A stretch of 64,000 nucleotides of DNA from Oscheius dolichura (taxonomy: Eukaryota > Nematoda > Chromadorea > Rhabditida > Rhabditidae): positions 7,564,001-7,628,000 of the forward strand of contig OW051493.1 of assembly GCA_932521035.1 (NCBI GenBank), in the 5' to 3' direction. The notes under the pieces were generated by a model. It had not been told where the DNA came from. It searched no databases and saw only the letters and a program-made list of their open reading frames with translations. The position numbers and the translations under genes are program-made. Shown one piece after another: positions 36,154-47,700 of this stretch. Position 1 is the stretch's first letter. Every line of letters starts with the position of its first letter.

Positions 36154-37100
36154 TTAAACTTGTGGGAATGAGTCAATTTAGACTGGAAAATGACTCATTA
36201 TGATTGTATTCGTTTATTAAATGAAAAATATAACACAAACAGCACAAATAAATCATAATTCAAAAGAGAAGACATTAAGTGCAGGACGTCAAAAACATTG
36301 GCAGCTGCTTCTTGTGACTGGTTTTATAAACATAGTCCGTTGATTTGCATAACTCCGGAACTATGATGTACCGATCGTTATGTTCACGCGACGTCCACTT
36401 ACACAATATCTATTTATTCGAGTGGTATAAACCCGCGGAATACGATTATTTCATATTCCTGGTGGAAAAGGACACAATGCACAACTTTCAGTGCTAAAAA
36501 TTCACTTTACAAATCTGCTGGCCGCAGGAATTGTCCACCATTGTAAATGGCCGCAGAAACCTTCCACCAGGGTAAATGGCTTCACGCGGCGCGTGATTTG
36601 ACTTTACATCGGGGTAGTGCCAGATTCCGGAAGGTAACTTTGACGCACAGAGCTTTTCAGTTGAGGTTTCGTGAAAATCTTTTTTTACCACAATCTCTTT
36701 TTGCTTTTTTGATTTGAGGTCCTGGAAACTTCCAAAATATTTTTCAAGTGTTTTTCGTTGCGGGACCCGTTCGTGGTGGGACCCCAATCGAGAGGTCGAG
36801 GGTTCGGTTCCCCCTTCGACCAATATTTTTTGCTTTGCCCCTTTAGCATTTTTATATGATTCCAAAATGTTTTTCGCTGCGGGACCCGTTCGTGAAGGGA
36901 CCCCAATGTATAGGGGATGGTGCGCGCAATTTTTTTTTACTTTTTTAACTGCTGGAGCCGGAATTTATCAGGGAAACTACTGGAGGTTTTTTTGTTTTGT
37001 CTCTTCTTTCCTTTTTGTCCCGAAGCCCCTAGAAGTTATAGGCTATAACATTTGGGAATAAAATATATTGGAATTCGTAAACGAATTGACAAAAAGAGGG
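36154..37100. repeat. Repeat-rich intergenic DNA with a duplicated GGGACCCGTTCGTG motif
   Basis: The block 'tgcgggacccgttcgtg..gggaccccaat' occurs twice, at about 36758-36787 and 36876-36906, each preceded by 'tccaaaat.tttttc'. The first copy continues into 'ggtcgagggttcggttccccc', which resembles a tRNA T-arm/B box with flanking self-complementary ggtcga…tcgacc. A tRNA-derived or MITE-like origin is possible. There is no protein-coding support. Confidence 0.45.
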
Positions 37101-37101
37101 T

Positions 37102-37697
37102 AATCACTATCTTAAAAAGAGAAAACTCTAAGAAACCTTGTGGTTTGACAGGAGTGGACAAAAAGGGGGCGATAATGGGGAAAGGGAAGGAATGTACAAA
37201 AAGGGAACGATAATTTGAAGAATCAAACCACTGCACTTTTTTATGTTTTCAAGTGTATTTTCATACGGCGATTGTTGTGCAGATAACCTTCCTCTAAAAT
37301 GGATAAACGCCCACAAAAATTCATAGGTATTTTAGGTTTCAACTATTGGAAAGGGATGGGAGAGTGTAGACAGATGTCAGTGAAGCATAGGGCGGAAGGT
37401 GTCCCCCTCCATAAAAGGAATGACTGTGCTTCTTGTTAAAATGAGACAGATTGTATATGGATCATGGTATGGGAGCAAATCATCAGGTTTGAAAGGACGG
37501 GTACATTTGTTGAAAGCAAGGTGTCCATCTCATGCAGCACCCATTAATGAAGGGGAGGGAGTGTGTGATTCAAGCGTTTTCTTAAAAAGTGCAGTGGTTT
37601 GATTCTTCAAATTAAGAAAATCAACAAATCCCTTTTTGTCCACTCCTGTCAAACCACAAGGTTTCTCAGAGTTTTCTCTTTTTAAGATAGTGATTAT
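37102..37697. mobile_element. Non-autonomous inverted-repeat element (MITE/foldback type)
   Basis: The left end (37102-37167, starting aatcactatcttaaaaagag) is repeated as its near-perfect reverse complement at 37630-37697. A second inner pair also matches: taatttgaagaatcaaacca at 37210 against its complement at about 37590-37615. About 100 bases of each end are involved. The interior has no transposase-like frame. The family is unknown. No clear target-site duplication was identified. Confidence 0.7.
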
Positions 37698-37905
37698 GAG
37701 GGGGGTCTCCTACCACCATAAAGTTAAAATCACCCGGTGATCATTATGAGGGGGGTCTTCTACCACCACAGGGGGGTTTCCTACCACCATAAAGTTAAAA
37801 TCACCCGGTGATCATTATGAGGGGGGTCTTCTACCACCACAGGGGGGTTTCCTATCACCATAAAGTCAAAATCACCCGGTGAACATTATGAGGGGGGTGT
37901 CTCCC
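37690..37905. repeat. Tandem repeat with 71 bp unit
   Basis: Units contain attatgaggggggtcttcta, then ccaccaca, then ggggggtttcctaccacca and aaagttaaaatcacccggtg. There are about three copies; the first is shorter and lacks the middle block. It starts right at the outer end of the inverted-repeat element. Confidence 0.75.
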
Positions 37906-38148
37906 CGCGGAGAGTCTGAGAAGAGTAAGGATGGAGAATGAGAGACGGATTAGAAAGATAGCTACTTTATGATACGAGAGTAATACACATATAACCGAGG
38001 TGTCTGTTCCTGTAGATAACAGTCTGTCTTGGTCCTGGCTGCTGGCTCTGCCCTTTGCTGTTGGAGCGCGGATGCGACAGTCCGGGGGGCCTGGGGTCGA
38101 TTGAACTGGATGGTATCCTTGACCTGTTGACCATATGGAACTGAAGAA

Positions 38149-38673
38149 TCAGGAACGGCAGCTAGCATGATGACGGAATAGTGCCATGAGACCAGAGGCC
38201 GGAAAGAAGTTGATAACAAGGGCTGTTTTATTAACCGGGCGTTTGAACAATTTAACAATGTAACGGTTAATAATCTTGTGTCTTTTCCTGTTGAATGTTT
38301 GCGAGGAACGGAATAGTGTCGGGCATACTAGACGGTGGTGGTCAGCTCCACATCTCTGGGCTCTGCATGTCGCCTCGCAGCCTGAGAGGGCTTGTTGAAG
38401 GCACCGAGGGCATAGCTGTAGTTCAGCGAGGTGTATGGATCGTGCCGTCTCGTCTTTGTATTTACCGCATGCATCTGATTGATGCCCATCGCTGTTTTCT
38501 TGCCCACAAAAAATGCAAGGGCGTTTAGTTAACAGCTGATAAATCTGAACCGGGCAATGGGGCAGGTTAAAGAGTAGGATGCTTACTACGTTTAATTTCT
38601 GGTCGATCTGGTCGAGACGCTGATTGAGATCGAGACGAGGACGAGGGGGCTCACTTCCGTTGGGGGCGGCCAT
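38149..38673 (-). CDS. BEL/Pao Gag zinc-knuckle-like protein (retroelement-derived)
   Basis: From ATG 38673 a short exon (PPRPRLDLNQRLDQIDQK, a small coiled segment) ends at a GTAAGC donor. A GGTTCAG acceptor then leads in phase into a Cys/His-rich exon with CIFCGQENSDGHQSDAC, then LCPRCL, CEATC, RCGADHH and VCP. This spacing of C..C…H..C, then C..C, then C…C..C…HH…C resembles the Gag-like knuckle region of BEL/Pao elements. No integrase or reverse transcriptase lies nearby. The 3' end is uncertain: a further exon down to about 37960 is possible. It may be a solo fragment or a host-adopted gene. Confidence 0.5.
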   Translation of the reverse strand: MAAPNGSEPPRPRLDLNQRLDQIDQKLNVVSILLFNLPHCPVQIYQLLTKRPCIFCGQENSDGHQSDACGKYKDETARSIHLAELQLCPRCLQQALSGCEATCRAQRCGADHHRLVCPTLFRSSQTFNRKRHKIINRYIVKLFKRPVNKTALVINFFPASGLMALFRHHASCRS

Positions 38674-40521
38674 GGTAGACTGTGAGAAAGAGGGGCAGGG
38701 AATGGGCGGCCCTTGGACCTTGGGGAACGGTCTCTTTTGATGACAGAGAAAATGGCGACAGACAGCCCGGAGAGAGAAAATGACTAATTATTTGCCCTTT
38801 AGGAAATTTGAAAAGGAATAGCGAGGCGGTAAACCAGAAATTGTTTATGATAAGGAGATAAACTGTAAAAACTAAATTAGAGTAACTGCTGTATATTAGA
38901 GAGAAAATGAGATTAATGCTGACGGGTGACGCAGCAGCGGCATACCCAACACGATACCAGATCCAGCACGAAACCATCCACCGCACGAAGTCACCCCCAG
39001 CACGAAGCCAGATCCAGGGGGTCAGCTGAATAGGAGGGACAAAATGGCAGTAATCAGATGGGATTAGCCGGATAGACACAACTCGGAACGAGCCCCATGG
39101 CAACGGTCGGACGGCGACCTTTTCGGGGCACTTTTTTGTGTTTCACGTGGGAAACGGGAGGAGAATGGACTGGCCGACCCCATTGGATAAGGACAACATT
39201 CAGAAATAAAAAGAAAAGGCTTCCGTTGCGTCATGACGTGGCTAATAGGATCCGGGGAGAGAACATTGAATCCTTACTTTTTCACTTGTCTTATATTAGG
39301 ATACAGCGAGACAGCACTGATTACTTTAGACAGAATTGGTGAACAGAATCCTCGGAGAGATCAGCCGTATTCTTTATTTATATTTGCGGAATAATAAAGG
39401 AGACAGGATTCGTTTATATTAGTCTCCGTTGGCGGAACCTGAGAAAGTCATGGTCCTCTGGGTATCACCTCCCATGCTGCCGCCATCCTCTTCTCTTTCT
39501 TCTTTTCGCTCTCCTCCTCGTCTTCCCCAAAAGGTTATATTGAAGGGGAAGAAGCCGTTTCGTGTGAATTTTATGAGGTTTACATTGTGACGGTATAGAG
39601 TGGCTGAAAGGAGTCGAGTACTTAAAACACAGAGCTTAAACGGCTGTAGGTCGAAGCTTCGTCGGACTGTGCATCCTTTCCTCGTCTTTCACCCACCCTA
39701 GCTAACCCCGGAATGGTTTTTTCTCTCAATATAATGCTTTCGTTTCAGTTGTAAAATAGAAAAGAAAGGCAGCTGACCAATCCGAACAAGCTGAAGAAAC
39801 GGAAATCTTCCTTGTGTTGATATTTGGCTACTGTAGAATCCTCTATGGGGTTTACCATGGGCCATGGCGCCCTACCCATGGCCTTCTATCCCAAATTCAG
39901 GTGCAGCAACATATCCACCAGGACGAAGAGAGCAAGAAGAAGTAAAGAAAACTTGGAAGAGTCAGGTGGTAGACTCGTAGCTGGAGGGCAAGGTACGAGC
40001 TGAACTCTCTATCAGTAAATAACCTCAACTCGAAATCTAACGCATAACATGGTTTTTTTTTCTGTGGTTGGGAAACAAGGTTACCCCGTAAAAGACGAAA
40101 AGCAAACCCAGGAGCTCTTTCACTAACTGGTGGTGTGGAAGAGGAGAATGGCAGAAGGGAAGGAAGGCCCTTCTCGCCGAGATCTAATGAATACCCGATG
40201 AATGTCCCAAATGGGCACTGATTTCTGGGTTAAAATCAAGAAGCAGGAGATAGTATTCGACCCGGGGCAATTCGGCCGAGTCGATCCAGCTCGACCATGG
40301 AAAAATGTCATGGAACGGCCATGAAAAAAAAGATAATCGGTTTAACTGACGGTTGAGCCGCTTTACAAGGATGTCTCACCCAAAAACGGGTAAAAAGTGA
40401 TTTCGACCTTCAGAGCATAAGAAGTTCATTATTCGTCAGTGTCTGGTGGCTGGCGGCGGCCTATCTGCAGTCGTCTAGCTCCGTCAAGCAAGCCGGCGAC
40501 CACTCCCTCTTCTACAAGAGT
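38674..40521. other. Intergenic DNA, one possible terminal exon
   Basis: No complete gene is supported. A candidate minus-strand last exon at 39419-39603 is listed separately. The rest contains no convincing coding signal. Confidence 0.4.
39419..39603 (-). CDS. Possible 3' terminal exon of an unidentified minus-strand gene
   Basis: After a TCCTTTCAG acceptor there is an open frame of 61 codons starting LYRHNVNLIKFTRNGFFPFN. It passes through a charged RGGERKEEREED stretch and ends with a TAA. It is followed on the same strand by an aataaa-type signal. I could not find the matching upstream exons and do not recognise the protein. It may be a fragment, like those at 59-61 kb. Confidence 0.3.
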
Positions 40522-41512
40522 ATGGCGGTTACGAGACAGCACGCTCGAAAATTGGCGGCAGCAAATGAACAGGCAGTAGCGGCGACGAATGCAGCCCCCC
40601 AAGTTATGGAAAAGAAGAAGACGGTGAAGCAGATGGCTCAAAAAATGATCAAGAAGGAAGCGGAAAACAACAAGCGCTACTACGAGAGACAGCTAGGAAA
40701 GAAGAAGAAAGCGGGCAAACAGATGATCGCCAAGTATCAGAACATGAAGAAGGAAAAGATTCTGGCAGAGAAACGACTGGAAAAGGAAAAGGAAAAGAGG
40801 AGGAGACAAAAAGAGAAATGGACCACCAAAAGGCGTCAACTAGAAAAGAAGCTCGCAAAGAGTAACAGACTAGTGGACACTTTGGCCGAGAGGCTCGCGG
40901 AGAGGGAAAGACAAGATCAGCGGGCCCTGATGACATCGTTTAGCCCCAAACATCTCTTCTTTATTAACCGCAAAAGGTACGAAGGAGTCAATTTCCTGAT
41001 CACTAATCCGGGCCACCGACATATTGTAATGTCTCACCAGCACCAGCAAGTAGGCAAGGATCAAATCATTCCTGCAGGAGCGACCAACCATATATACAGG
41101 ATTAGCGGCACCGCTATGAAATTGGCTTCCGAGGTTACCTTTCTATATCTTCTGTGATAACTGTTTTTAGGACGGCTACCTGAAGCTTCGTTTCACCTCA
41201 CATACCGGAAATATCGAAGAAGAATTAGTCTACTTCCACAACTTGGAGGACAAGATCACCGTTGCCAAGTCGACCGACCGCAACTTTACCGTGGCCATAG
41301 ACAATACCGAGGGATTCGAAGGCATCAAGTTTGAGGCTGGCTCCCGAGTGCAGATCGACAAATACTTCGGAGAGGGACCATTTACCCTCTATCAAAAAAA
41401 GTACAATCTCGACGTAATTTTGGGCAAAATTGACCGATCTGTACTCCTCAAGCTGAACAGCACCTTCCAAAAAGATGTCAGCCACACCATCAAAACTACG
41501 CACACCAAATAG
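40522..41512 (+). CDS. Lys-rich coiled-coil protein with a C-terminal globular part, unknown family
   Basis: Two exons fit: 40522-41133 and 41171-41512, giving 317 residues. Residues about 30-140 are a long, highly charged helix (KKKKAGKQMIAKYQNMKKEK, then EKEKEKRRRQKEKWTTKRRQ) predicted to be coiled coil. Residues 150-317 are mixed, with β-like segments (INRKRYEGVNFLITNP, YLKLRFTSHTGNIEEE) and no clear family motif. No signal peptide or membrane segment is visible. An aataaa site lies at about 41550. The 12 kb minisatellite starts some 200 bases downstream. The good splice junction and lack of frame errors support a real gene; the function is unknown. Confidence 0.65.
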
Positions 41513-41714
41513 CACGACACTAAAAATTCATTCAACTATTCCCCTTTGGAATAAACTGGTCTCAACTGAGATGTTGTTCGTATTCTTCTACTATGTTCTT
41601 TTTCGCTTTTATTTTATCATTTTTGATCACTGTTGATTGGACAATTCGCAGCAGAGGCGCACTTTGAGCTGCTGGTTGAGATTTCGTCATCTTCTTCTGC
41701 CAACACAGCAAGCC

Positions 41715-44700
41715 GCCTATCCAAAACTCAGGCAGCCGGTCCAAAACTCGATCAGAAGGTCCAAAACTCGATCAGCCGGTCCAAAACTTGATCAGCCGGT
41801 CCAAAACACGGGCAGCCGGTCCAAAACTCGATCAGCCGGTCCAAAACTTGATCAGCCGGTCCAAAACACGGGCAGCCTGTCCAAAACCCGGGCAGCCGGT
41901 CCAAAACTCGAGCAGCCGGTCCAAAAGAGAGGCGGAAGGTCCAAAAGAGAGGCGGAAGGTCCAAAAGAGAGGCGGAAGGTCCAAAAGAGAGGCGGAAGGT
42001 CCAAAAGAGAGGCAGAAGGTCCAAAACTCGATCAGAAGGTCCAAAACTCGGGCAGCCGGTCCAAAAGAGAGGCGGAAGGTCCAAAAGAGAGGCGGAAGGT
42101 CCAAAACTCGAGCAGCCGGTCCAAAAGAGAGGCGGAAGGTCCAAAAGAGAGGCGGAAGGTCCAAAAGAGAGGCAGAAGGTCCAAAACACGGGCAGCCGAT
42201 ACAAAACACGGGCAGCCGATACAAAACTCGATCAGCCGGACCAAAACTTGATCAGCCGGTCCAAAACACGGGCAGCCGATACAAAACTCGATCAGCCGGA
42301 CCAAAACTTGATCAGCCGGTCCAAAACACGGGCAGCCGATCCAAAAGAAAGGCAGAAGGTCCAAAAGAGAGGCAGAAGGTCCAAAAGAGAGGCGGAAGGT
42401 CCAAAAGAGAGGCGGAAGGTCCAAAAGAGAGGCGGAAGGTCCAAAAGAGAGGCGGAAGGTCCAAAAGAGAGGCAGAAGGTCCAAAAGAGAGGCGGAAGGT
42501 CCAAAAGAGAGGCGGAAGGTCCAAAAGAGAGGCGGAAGGTCCAAAAGAGAGGCAGAAGGTCCAAAAGAGAGGCGGAAGGTCCAAAAGAGAGGCAGAAGGT
42601 CCAAAAGAGAGGCGGAAGGTCCAAAAGAGAGGCCGAAGGTCCAAAAGAGAGGCGGAAGGTCCAAAAGAGAGGCAGAAGGTCCAAAACACGGGCAGCCGAT
42701 ACAAAACACGGGCAGCCGATACAAAACTCGATCAGCCGGACCAAAACTTGATCAGCCGGTCCAAAACACGGGCAGCCGATCCAAAAGAAAGGCAGAAGGT
42801 CCAAAACTCGGGCAGCCGATCCAAAACTTGATCAGCCGGTCCAAAACACGGGCAGCCGATCCAAAAGAAAGGCAGAAGGTCCAAAAAAAAGGCAGAAGGT
42901 CCAAAACTCGGGCAGCCGGTCCAAAAAAAAAGGCAGAAGGTCCAAAAGAGAGGCGGAAGGTCCAAAAGAGAGGCAGAAGGTCCAAAACACGGGCAGCCGA
43001 TACAAAAGAAAGGCAGAAGGTCCAAAACTCGATCAGAAGGTCCAAAACTCGATCAGCCGGTCCAAAACTTGATCAGCCGGTCCAAAACACGGGCAGCCAA
43101 TCCAAAAGAAAGGCAGAAGGTCCAAAAGAAAGGCAGAAGGTCCAAAACTCGGGCAGCCGGTCCAAAAAAAAAGGCAGAAGGTCCAAAAGAGAGGCGGAAG
43201 GTCCAAAAGAGAGGCAGAAGGTCCAAAAGAGAGGCGGAAGGTCCAAAAGAGAGGCAGAAGGTCCAAAAGAGAGGCAGAAGGTCCAAAAGAGAGGCGGAAG
43301 GTCCAAAAGAGAGGCGGAAGGTCCAAAAGAGAGGCAGAAGGTCCAAAACTCGATCAGAAGGTCCAAAACTCGGGCAGCCGGTCCAAAAGAGAGGCGGAAG
43401 GTCCAAAAGAGAGGCGGAAGGTCCAAAACTCGAGCAGCCGGTCCAAAAGAGAGGCGGAAGGTCCAAAAGAGAGGCGGAAGGTCCAAAAGAGAGGCAGAAG
43501 GTCCAAAACACGGGCAGCCGATACAAAACACGGGCAGCCGATCCAAAAGAAAGGCAGAAGGTCCAAAAGAGAGGCGGAAGGTCCAAAAGAGAGGCAGAAG
43601 GTCCAAAAGAGAGGCGGAAGGTCCAAAAGAGAGGCAGAAGGTCCAAAAGAGAGGCGGAAGGTCCAAAAGAGAGGCGGAAGGTCCAAAAGAGAGGCGGAAG
43701 GTCCAAAAGAGAGGCGGAAGGTCCAAAAGAGAGGCGGAAGGTCCAAAAGAGAGGCAGAAGGTCCAAAAGAGAGGCGGAAGGTCCAAAAGAGAGGCAGAAG
43801 GTCCAAAAGAGAGGCGGAAGGTCCAAAAGAGAGGCGGAAGGTCCAAAAGAGAGGCAGAAGGTCCAAAAGAGAGGCGGAAGGTCCAAAAGAGAGGCAGAAG
43901 GTCCAAAAGAGAGGCGGAAGGTCCAAAAGAGAGGCCGAAGGTCCAAAAGAGAGGCGGAAGGTCCAAAAGAGAGGCAGAAGGTCCAAAAGAGAGGCGGAAG
44001 GTCCAAAAGAGAGGCGGAAGGTCCAAAAGAGAGGCCGAAGGTCCAAAAGAGAGGCGGAAGGTCCAAAAGAGAGGCGGAAGGTCCAAAAGAGAGGCAGAAG
44101 GTCCAAAACTCGGGCAGCCGATCCAAAACTTGATCAGCCGGTCCAAAACTTGATCAGCCGGTCCAAAACACGGGCAGCCGGTCCAAAACACGGGCAGCCG
44201 ATCCAAAAGAAAGGCAGAAGGTCCAAAACTCGATCAGCAGGAAGGTCCAAAAGAGAGGCGGAAGGTCCAAAAGAGAGGCGGAAGGTCCAAAAGAGAGGCA
44301 GAAGGTCCAAAAGAGAGGCGGAAGGTCCAAAAGAGAGGCGGAAGGTCCAAAAGAGAGGCGGAAGGTCCAAAAGAGAGGCCGAAGGTCCAAAAGAGAGGCG
44401 GAAGGTCCAAAAGAGAGGCAGAAGGTCCAAAACACGGGCAGCCGATACAAAACACGGGCAGCCGATACAAAACTCGATCAGCCGGACCAAAACTTGATCA
44501 GCCGGTCCAAAAGAGAGGCGGAAGGTCCAAAAGAGAGGCAGAAGGTCCAAAAGAGAGGCAGAAGGTCCAAAAGAGAGGCGGAAGGTCCAAAAGAGAGGCA
44601 GAAGGTCCAAAACTCGATCAGAAGGTCCAAAACTCGGGCAGCCGGTCCAAAAGAGAGGCGGAAGGTCCAAAAGAGAGGCGGAAGGTCCAAAACTCGAGCA

Positions 44701-47700
44701 GCCGGTCCAAAAGAGAGGCGGAAGGTCCAAAAGAGAGGCGGAAGGTCCAAAAGAGAGGCAGAAGGTCCAAAACACGGGCAGCCGATACAAAACACGGGCA
44801 GCCGATCCAAAAGAAAGGCAGAAGGTCCAAAAGAGAGGCGGAAGGTCCAAAAGAGAGGCAGAAGGTCCAAAAGAGAGGCGGAAGGTCCAAAAGAGAGGCA
44901 GAAGGTCCAAAAGAGAGGCGGAAGGTCCAAAAGAGAGGCGGAAGGTCCAAAAGAGAGGCGGAAGGTCCAAAAGAGAGGCGGAAGGTCCAAAAGAGAGGCG
45001 GAAGGTCCAAAAGAGAGGCAGAAGGTCCAAAAGAGAGGCGGAAGGTCCAAAAGAGAGGCAGAAGGTCCAAAAGAGAGGCGGAAGGTCCAAAAGAGAGGCG
45101 GAAGGTCCAAAAGAGAGGCAGAAGGTCCAAAAGAGAGGCGGAAGGTCCAAAAGAGAGGCAGAAGGTCCAAAAGAGAGGCGGAAGGTCCAAAAGAGAGGCC
45201 GAAGGTCCAAAAGAGAGGCGGAAGGTCCAAAAGAGAGGCGGAAGGTCCAAAAGAGAGGCGGAAGGTCCAAAAGAGAGGCGGAAGGTCCAAAAGAGAGGCA
45301 GAAGGTCCAAAAGAGAGGCGGAAGGTCCAAAAGAGAGGCAGAAGGTCCAAAAGAGAGGCGGAAGGTCCAAAAGAGAGGCGGAAGGTCCAAAAGAGAGGCA
45401 GAAGGTCCAAAAGAGAGGCGGAAGGTCCAAAAGAGAGGCAGAAGGTCCAAAAGAGAGGCGGAAGGTCCAAAAGAGAGGCCGAAGGTCCAAAAGAGAGGCA
45501 GAAGGTCCAAAAGAGAGGCGGAAGGTCCAAAAGAGAGGCGGAAGGTCCAAAAGAGAGGCAGAAGGTCCAAAACTCGGGCAGCCGATCCAAAACTTGATCA
45601 GCCGGTCCAAAACTTGATCAGCCGGTCCAAAACACGGGCAGCCGGTCCAAAACACGGGCAGCCGATCCAAAAGAAAGGCAGAAGGTCCAAAACTCGATCA
45701 GCAGGAAGGTCCAAAAGAGAGGCGGAAGGTCCAAAAGAGAGGCGGAAGGTCCAAAAGAGAGGCAGAAGGTCCAAAAGAGAGGCGGAAGGTCCAAAAGAGA
45801 GGCGGAAGGTCCAAAAGAGAGGCGGAAGGTCCAAAAGAGAGGCCGAAGGTCCAAAAGAGAGGCGGAAGGTCCAAAAGAGAGGCAGAAGGTCCAAAACACG
45901 GGCAGCCGATACAAAACACGGGCAGCCGATACAAAACTCGATCAGCCGGACCAAAACTTGATCAGCCGGTCCAAAACACGGGCAGCCGATCCAAAAGAAA
46001 GGCAGAAGGTCCAAAAGAGAGGCAGAAGGTCCAAAAGAGAGGCGGAAGGTCCAAAAGAGAGGCGGAAGGTCCAAAAGAGAGGCCGAAGGTCCAAAAGAGA
46101 GGCGGAAGGTCCAAAAGAGAGGCGGAAGGTCCAAAAGAGAGGCCGAAGGTCCAAAAGAGAGGCGGAAGGTCCAAAAGAGAGGCAGAAGGTCCAAAACTCG
46201 GGCAGCCGATCCAAAAGAAAGGCAGAAGGTCCAAAAGAGAGGCGGAAGGTCCAAAAGAGAGGCAGAAGGTCCAAAAGAGAGGCGGAAGGTCCAAAAGAGA
46301 GGCAGAAGGTCCAAAAGAGAGGCGGAAGGTCCAAAAGAGAGGCGGAAGGTCCAAAAGAGAGGCAGAAGGTCCAAAAGAGAGGCGGAAGGTCCAAAAGAGA
46401 GGCAGAAGGTCCAAAAGAGAGGCGGAAGGTCCAAAAGAGAGGCAGAAGGTCCAAAAGAGAGGCAGAAGGTCCAAAAGAGAGGCAGAAGGTCCAAAAGAGA
46501 GGCGGAAGGTCCAAAAGAGAGGCAGAAGGTCCAAAAGAGAGGCGGAAGGTCCAAAAGAGAGGCAGAAGGTCCAAAAGAGAGGCGGAAGGTCCAAAAGAGA
46601 GGCCGAAGGTCCAAAAGAGAGGCGGAAGGTCCAAAAGAGAGGCAGAAGGTCCAAAAGAGAGGCCGAAGGTCCAAAAGAGAGGCGGAAGGTCCAAAAGAGA
46701 GGCGGAAGGTCCAAAAGAGAGGCCGAAGGTCCAAAAGAGAGGCGGAAGGTCCAAAAGAGAGGCAGAAGGTCCAAAACTCGGGCAGCCGATCCAAAAGAAA
46801 GGCAGAAGGTCCAAAAGAGAGGCGGAAGGTCCAAAAGAGAGGCAGAAGGTCCAAAAGAGAGGCGGAAGGTCCAAAAGAGAGGCAGAAGGTCCAAAAGAGA
46901 GGCGGAAGGTCCAAAAGAGAGGCGGAAGGTCCAAAAGAGAGGCAGAAGGTCCAAAAGAGAGGCGGAAGGTCCAAAAGAGAGGCAGAAGGTCCAAAAGAGA
47001 GGCGGAAGGTCCAAAAGAGAGGCAGAAGGTCCAAAAGAGAGGCAGAAGGTCCAAAAGAGAGGCAGAAGGTCCAAAAGAGAGGCGGAAGGTCCAAAAGAGA
47101 GGCAGAAGGTCCAAAAGAGAGGCGGAAGGTCCAAAAGAGAGGCAGAAGGTCCAAAAGAGAGGCGGAAGGTCCAAAAGAGAGGCCGAAGGTCCAAAAGAGA
47201 GGCGGAAGGTCCAAAAGAGAGGCAGAAGGTCCAAAAGAGAGGCGGAAGGTCCAAAAGAGAGGCGGAAGGTCCAAAAGAGAGGCCGAAGGTCCAAAAGAGA
47301 GGCGGAAGGTCCAAAAGAGAGGCCGAAGGTCCAAAAGAGAGGCGGAAGGTCCAAAAGAGAGGCAGAAGGTCCAAAACACGGGCAGCCGATACAAAACACG
47401 GGCAGCCGATACAAAACTCGATCAGCCGGACCAAAACTTGATCAGCCGGTCCAAAACACGGGCAGCCGATCCAAAAGAAAGGCAGAAGGTCCAAAAGAGA
47501 GGCAGAAGGTCCAAAAGAGAGGCGGAAGGTCCAAAAGAGAGGCGGAAGGTCCAAAAGAGAGGCGGAAGGTCCAAAAGAGAGGCCGAAGGTCCAAAAGAGA
47601 GGCGGAAGGTCCAAAAGAGAGGCGGAAGGTCCAAAAGAGAGGCAGAAGGTCCAAAACACGGGCAGCCGATACAAAACTCGATCAGCCGGTCCAAAACTTG

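Noticed and set aside
36776-36815. tRNA gene suggested by a ggttcggttccccc arm
   Set aside because: Only a T-arm-like hairpin is visible; no complete cloverleaf with anticodon stem could be drawn.
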